NCBI RefSeq assembly: GCF_010119225.1
Contig: NZ_WNKF01000002.1
Location: 248,001 to 312,000, forward strand
Source: Cyclobacterium roseum
GTDB taxonomy: Bacteria > Bacteroidota > Bacteroidia > Cytophagales > Cyclobacteriaceae
Length of the DNA stretch: 64,000 bases
Reading direction: 5' to 3'
Position numbers and translations under genes: made by a program. The notes beneath the pieces are model-generated. The model saw only the letters and a program-made list of their open reading frames with translations. It was not told the origin of the DNA and did no database searches. Shown here piece by piece: positions 60,798-64,000 of the stretch. Positions within the stretch are counted from its first letter, which is position 1. Every line of letters begins with the position of its first letter.

Positions 60798-61001
60798 AAA
60801 ATAAAAGCCTAAAGCTATCTGCGAAGAGATTAATTGTCAAAAAAGGTATTCTGCTAAGCCAGGCCAAGAGAAACACTCCATCGGAGATTATTTTTTTCTT
60901 GTACCAAGCCAAAAAATATGCCCGATTCGAAAGCGGCGCAGGCGATTCCATGCATTTGAAAAAAATCAAATGTGTTCAGTGGTCTATACGCACCGGACCA
61001 T

Positions 61002-61529
61002 TTATTCCATTTCCTTTCTAAGGATAAATTTGGCTTTTACCAGTTGATTCTTAACCGTATTTTTTGAAATCATCAGAATATCGGCGATTTCATTGTAGGA
61101 CTTTTTTTCAAAATAATTCATCTCCAGTATTTTTCGCCTTTTGGGAGATAAATTTCCAATAATGCTTTCCATTTTGGTCAATTGCGCTTCCTTCACCTGG
61201 CTGCATTCATCCTCTTCTTGATGGATTCGTTCCCAGAATTTTTCTTTTAGACTATTATTTTTGTTCAAAGCCTTCAGGTAATCGAAAATCTCGTTTTTGA
61301 CCGAGGTAAATACATAGGAATTAAAATTTAATTCCGGCCGAATTTTACTCCTCCGCTTGAGAATTTTCATAAATACCTCGTGATAAATGTTCTCCGCCTC
61401 CTGCTCATCTTTGATAATGGAAACACTGAAACGGATCACAGGTACCCTGTAATATTGGTAAATCTTTTCAAAGGCCTTTCGGTCCCCATTTCGAAAACCA
61501 TCCAGTAATTTTTTGTCAGGTTGTTCCAT
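61002..61529 (-). CDS. ECF-type RNA polymerase sigma factor
   Basis: The 175-residue protein has sigma region 2 (about 10-80: GDRKAFEKIYQYYRVPVIRF, AENIYHEVFMKILK) and region 4 (about 118-170: SPKRRKILEMNYFEKKSYNE, ISKNTVKNQLVKAK). ECF sigma factors of this class usually work with a FecR-type anti-sigma factor encoded next to them and drive TonB-receptor or glycan-use genes. No anti-sigma gene lies on either side, so the control of this factor is not explained by its neighbourhood. Confidence 0.93.
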   Translation of the reverse strand: MEQPDKKLLDGFRNGDRKAFEKIYQYYRVPVIRFSVSIIKDEQEAENIYHEVFMKILKRRSKIRPELNFNSYVFTSVKNEIFDYLKALNKNNSLKEKFWERIHQEEDECSQVKEAQLTKMESIIGNLSPKRRKILEMNYFEKKSYNEIADILMISKNTVKNQLVKAKFILRKEME

Positions 61530-61988
61530 ATCCCAAGTATTTAAATGGTGATAAACTATTTGGCAGACACAACTCAGCTAATATTTCGTGAAAGTGCCCC
61601 CTATTTTTTTATGAATATCAAGGTTTATATTGGTAAAATCTGCGCAAATCACGTATATTAATCTTCATTTTGCGAATTTAACAAATACATTAGGGATTGG
61701 AAATGAAGGATTTAACAATTTCTTGATAAAAAATTCACCGAAACATTGATAATATCATGCAAAAAACCGTATGTTTTTATAATTGTGTTAATTTTCCAGA
61801 AAATTCCTGATTTAGGAAGAAAAATAATTTTTATAAAATTAGATGCGCTTTAGAGAAAGTAGCATTGAATAAAATTGAATAACTTTTTAGGGGAATGATG
61901 TCTTTGGTTCATTTTTTGAACGAAATTGGTTACAATTATTCTAAAAAATCTTTTTTTGGAAACAGTCTCTAAACAATCAAAAACTAGC
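61530..61988. other. 459-bp AT-rich divergent gap
   Basis: This is a very AT-rich spacer between the divergent sigma-factor gene and the small acidic protein gene. It presumably contains both promoters, but I found no full consensus pair. A short hairpin GTTCATTTTTTGAAC lies near 61907-61921. No gene is supported. Confidence 0.5.
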
Positions 61989-62351
61989 ATGAAAACCATA
62001 CCAGCACAATTACCCATGATTCTTCATTACCTGAATCAGGAATCCGGCAAAGAGAACGTAAAAGAAAGTCTCGAAAAAACCTATGATTGGCTAAGCTATA
62101 AACTGTCACGTATCACCGACCATGAACAGGTAAAAAAACTACATGAAAAACCCTACGATCCACTGGTGCAGGAACAATGGAGGAAAATTCTGGAAGAAGC
62201 CATCGCAGAAGACGATCTGTATTATGAGGAATTGGAGGTGATGTTACAAGAAGCAGTAGCCTTGATACATATCAAAGATCCTGAGGGTTACCAGGCCTTG
62301 CTAGCAAAGCAGCGAAGCCTCCAAACGGAAACCAGCAAGTCTGAAGCGTAG
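61989..62351 (+). CDS. small acidic hypothetical protein
   Basis: I do not recognise the family. The 120-residue cytoplasmic protein is mostly helical and charged (SGKENVKESLEKTYDWLSYK, EQWRKILEEAIAEDDLYYEE, LEVMLQEAVALIHIKD). It carries no membrane segment or known motif. The ATG at 61989 is preferred to one 63 bp upstream that adds a poorly conserved-looking, hydrophobic lead. It has no operon partner. The composition and codon use look like a real gene. Confidence 0.65.
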   Translation: MKTIPAQLPMILHYLNQESGKENVKESLEKTYDWLSYKLSRITDHEQVKKLHEKPYDPLVQEQWRKILEEAIAEDDLYYEELEVMLQEAVALIHIKDPEGYQALLAKQRSLQTETSKSEA

Positions 62352-62633
62352 GGAGTTGAGCAGACTTCTATACTGGTTTCCTCAGGGATGATGAAAAAAT
62401 CACTACTTCCAGAAATCGGTGGCGTTATCCAGATAGGTAGCAACTATTAACGCGAATTCAAGTAAAGATCGTACTTAATACCCGGCTATATTGTCAATGG
62501 TAGCACTTTATTATAGGTACAATGGTGTGGCAGTCCCGTTTAACTAAAGATTTCCACGGCTTCCTCCGTACATACTCGCTCTAAGAGTCTTGGAATGAAG
62601 GTTTCATTATGCAAATAGGTCGGACGCACGTTA

Positions 62634-63221
62634 TTATGGATTTGATAGAATTTCGTATGCGATGGGTTTGAAACTGTAATTATTGGATTGCTCAGCAGAA
62701 CAAGCTGTAAGGCCAACAATCAAATCCATTTCCGCTCTGAACAACACGTAATCTCCTGGCTTACTCTTGGGAGGTTCCACGCTAATAGTCCCATCCGAAG
62801 CCAGCTGCACGTTCATGAAAACATTGAAAGCAGTAGGAATATCATCTGCAAGGATACCAAATGGCTTTAAATTTTTCTCTAGATTTTCGAAGCAACTGGG
62901 ATGATAGTGGGGGTTATCGTATAGAATCTGAAACGTTTCAAGACTGCAGGGGGCCAAAAGAAAATCATTTCTCCCATTGGTATCTTCTATGATTTCCATC
63001 ATTTTATTGCTTCTATTGCTCCATAAATGATGTCCTTTCGTGATAAAAAGAGTGCTTTCAAAATCCAATGTCTTTCCTGAAGACAGCTTTTCCCGTTTAT
63101 CATGGGCATTAAACGCCACTAAATCGCTTACTTGTTCTCCCTGCGGATCAATAACCTTTAAATAGGCCCCCTGGTCAAGATAAAATGCCACTCCAGCCTG
63201 TTTTTCAATAATTTTCCTCAT
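62634..63221 (-). CDS. DUF1989 (urea-carboxylase-associated family) protein
   Basis: The 195-residue protein fits DUF1989: GAYLKVIDPQGEQVSDLVAF near residues 19-38, GHHLWSNRSNKMMEIIEDTN, FLLAPCSLETFQILYDN, HPSCFENLEKNLKPFGI, PTAFNVFMNV and PGDYVLFRAEMDLIVGLTAC. Members include CgdA/CgdB, subunits of the carboxyguanidine deiminase used in guanidine breakdown. Its start overlaps the preceding YqcI/YcgG-type gene by 4 bp (ATGA), so the two are coupled. Together they suggest metabolism of a guanidino or arginine-derived compound; the exact reaction is inferred. Confidence 0.88.
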   Translation of the reverse strand: MRKIIEKQAGVAFYLDQGAYLKVIDPQGEQVSDLVAFNAHDKREKLSSGKTLDFESTLFITKGHHLWSNRSNKMMEIIEDTNGRNDFLLAPCSLETFQILYDNPHYHPSCFENLEKNLKPFGILADDIPTAFNVFMNVQLASDGTISVEPPKSKPGDYVLFRAEMDLIVGLTACSAEQSNNYSFKPIAYEILSNP

Positions 63222-63956
63222 ACGTTTTCTTCTTCAGAATGCCTATTTCTATGTTGAAAGGGGCATTTCCATTTTTTTTCTACCCTCCTACCACTATATT
63301 GAGGGGCCTCCTGTCCCTCTCCGAAGTCTTCAAGCATGGGGTTAATAGATCCCTGGTAAGCCAAATCCCGTTCTCTGATTACCTTTTTCATATTTTCAAA
63401 TTGATCGTTTTCTCTCAATTTGTCAAACTGCCGGTGTAAATTAAAAGCCATAGCGGGATAGTTGATCCTTCGGGCAAGCCTGCTGGCCTTAGGATGTAGT
63501 CCCACAATAAAAAAGGCTGTCCCCCCAAAACTAAAGCTGAAATTGTCGTCCTCGGGATTACTACTTACCGCCGGATCCCAATTGTCTTTGTGACCTCCTA
63601 TGTTGTAGTTTTTGTAGCTGATCCCACAGTCTATGTTCAAAATCCAATTCGGAACGGATTTCATCTGTAAAATAAGCTATAAAAGTAAGGTAATCACTAT
63701 CTGCATCAATGGTTTCTCGCATGTATATTTTTAAATCGATACTTAACTGTTGCGTCGTTTTTTCCGATGCCATCCCTTCATAAATACCTAGTCGGTATTG
63801 GTCCGTGTTGATAGATGCTTTTGCACCGACACAGGGATATTTGGGGTCAGCAATTTTTTCATTCAAATCCATATGGATATCCTTGATGCGATCATTTTCA
63901 CAATTGCCGATTTCTTCAGGCTTCCAATAGGTCGGATGGGAATTGTTGGTTTTCAT
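63218..63956 (-). pseudogene. YqcI/YcgG family (GntA-like haem N-hydroxylase), frameshifted
   Basis: Two overlapping minus-strand frames together make one family member. The first (63956 to 63561) carries YPCVGAKASINTDQYRLGIY and ends in DFEHRLWDQLQKLQ. The second (to 63218) continues from about NYNIGGHKDNWDPAVSSNPE, with FSFSFGGTAFFIVGLHPKAS, RLARRINYPAMAFN and KWKCPFQHRN. The span of 739 nt has one base too many. The frames cross at a five-A run (63609-63613 on the minus strand), so a one-base insertion, sequencing error or programmed shift is likely there. GntA of this family N-hydroxylates an arginine-derived guanidine. The DUF1989 partner follows with a 4-bp overlap. Confidence 0.85.
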
Positions 63957-64000
63957 AAAATATAGTGGATTTTAATGGTATCCTATCGGATTTCGGGGTT

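Overview
The window is chromosomal DNA of a Bacteroidota bacterium, most likely a free-living member of the Cytophagales (the rank is inference). Supporting signs are promoters of the Bacteroidota type (TTG, 16-22 bp, TAnnTTTG) upstream of several genes, rarity of strong Shine-Dalgarno sequences, surface beta-propeller lipoproteins of the DUF4221 kind, a BtuB/BtuG-type cobalamin locus, LytTR and HisKA_2 signalling proteins, and REP-like palindromic repeats between genes. There is no rRNA, prophage, CRISPR array or intact insertion sequence.

Layout. 1-4980: the truncated start of a bactofilin gene, a 650-bp AT-rich gap, a single-domain response regulator and smc. 4987-8051: a sulfur module on the minus strand (rhodanese, persulfide dioxygenase-rhodanese fusion, two YeeE/YedE half-transporters). 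8424-10731: an ExbB / small membrane protein / ExbD / ExbD energy-transduction operon. 11030-17494: tRNA-Ser, then a tightly packed minus-strand run (asparaginase, TatD nuclease, glycosyltransferase, polysaccharide deacetylase, SpoIIE-type phosphatase, small protein, second glycosyltransferase). 17530-20593: ruvC, an orphan HI0074-like protein, an LVIVD lipoprotein and its partner. 21120-23945: an ABC-2 exporter with a NEW3-domain protein. 24121-24580: a 170-bp tandem repeat. 24647-31298: a vitamin B12 locus with a cobalamin riboswitch, receptor and BtuG-like lipoprotein on one strand and BtuF/C/D-like ABC transporter genes on the other. 31486-35304: a dihaem cytochrome c, an atypical SDR protein, a MarR regulator, a thioredoxin-reductase-like ferredoxin reductase and a 2Fe-2S ferredoxin. 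35345-41133: a large hybrid kinase facing away from a TPR kinase/LytTR pair, with a possible 33-codon gene between them. 41483-46944: glycerate kinase, an AGCS symporter, proB-proA and a DUF1905 protein.

47266-57516 is the most unusual region. Six paralogous beta-propeller proteins lie on one strand, five of them lipoproteins. Their spacers carry REP-like hairpins, a duplicated 276-bp spacer and a 109-bp tract of near identity between two paralogs. An AAA/DUF4143 ATPase gene sits inside the array. Its promoter is bracketed by a perfect 19-bp inverted repeat whose arms each carry a smaller palindrome. The last part (58078-63956) holds a repeat-rich lipoprotein, a secreted glycosidase-like protein, a solitary ECF sigma factor, a small acidic protein, and a two-gene cassette of a DUF1989 protein with a frameshifted YqcI/YcgG (GntA-like) N-hydroxylase.

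How genes work together (inference unless stated): the sulfur module would import a sulfur anion and oxidise persulfide. The Exb operon would energise TonB-dependent uptake, including the B12 receptor encoded here. FNR and ferredoxin would form an electron-transfer pair under the adjacent MarR regulator. ProB and ProA catalyse the first two steps of proline synthesis.
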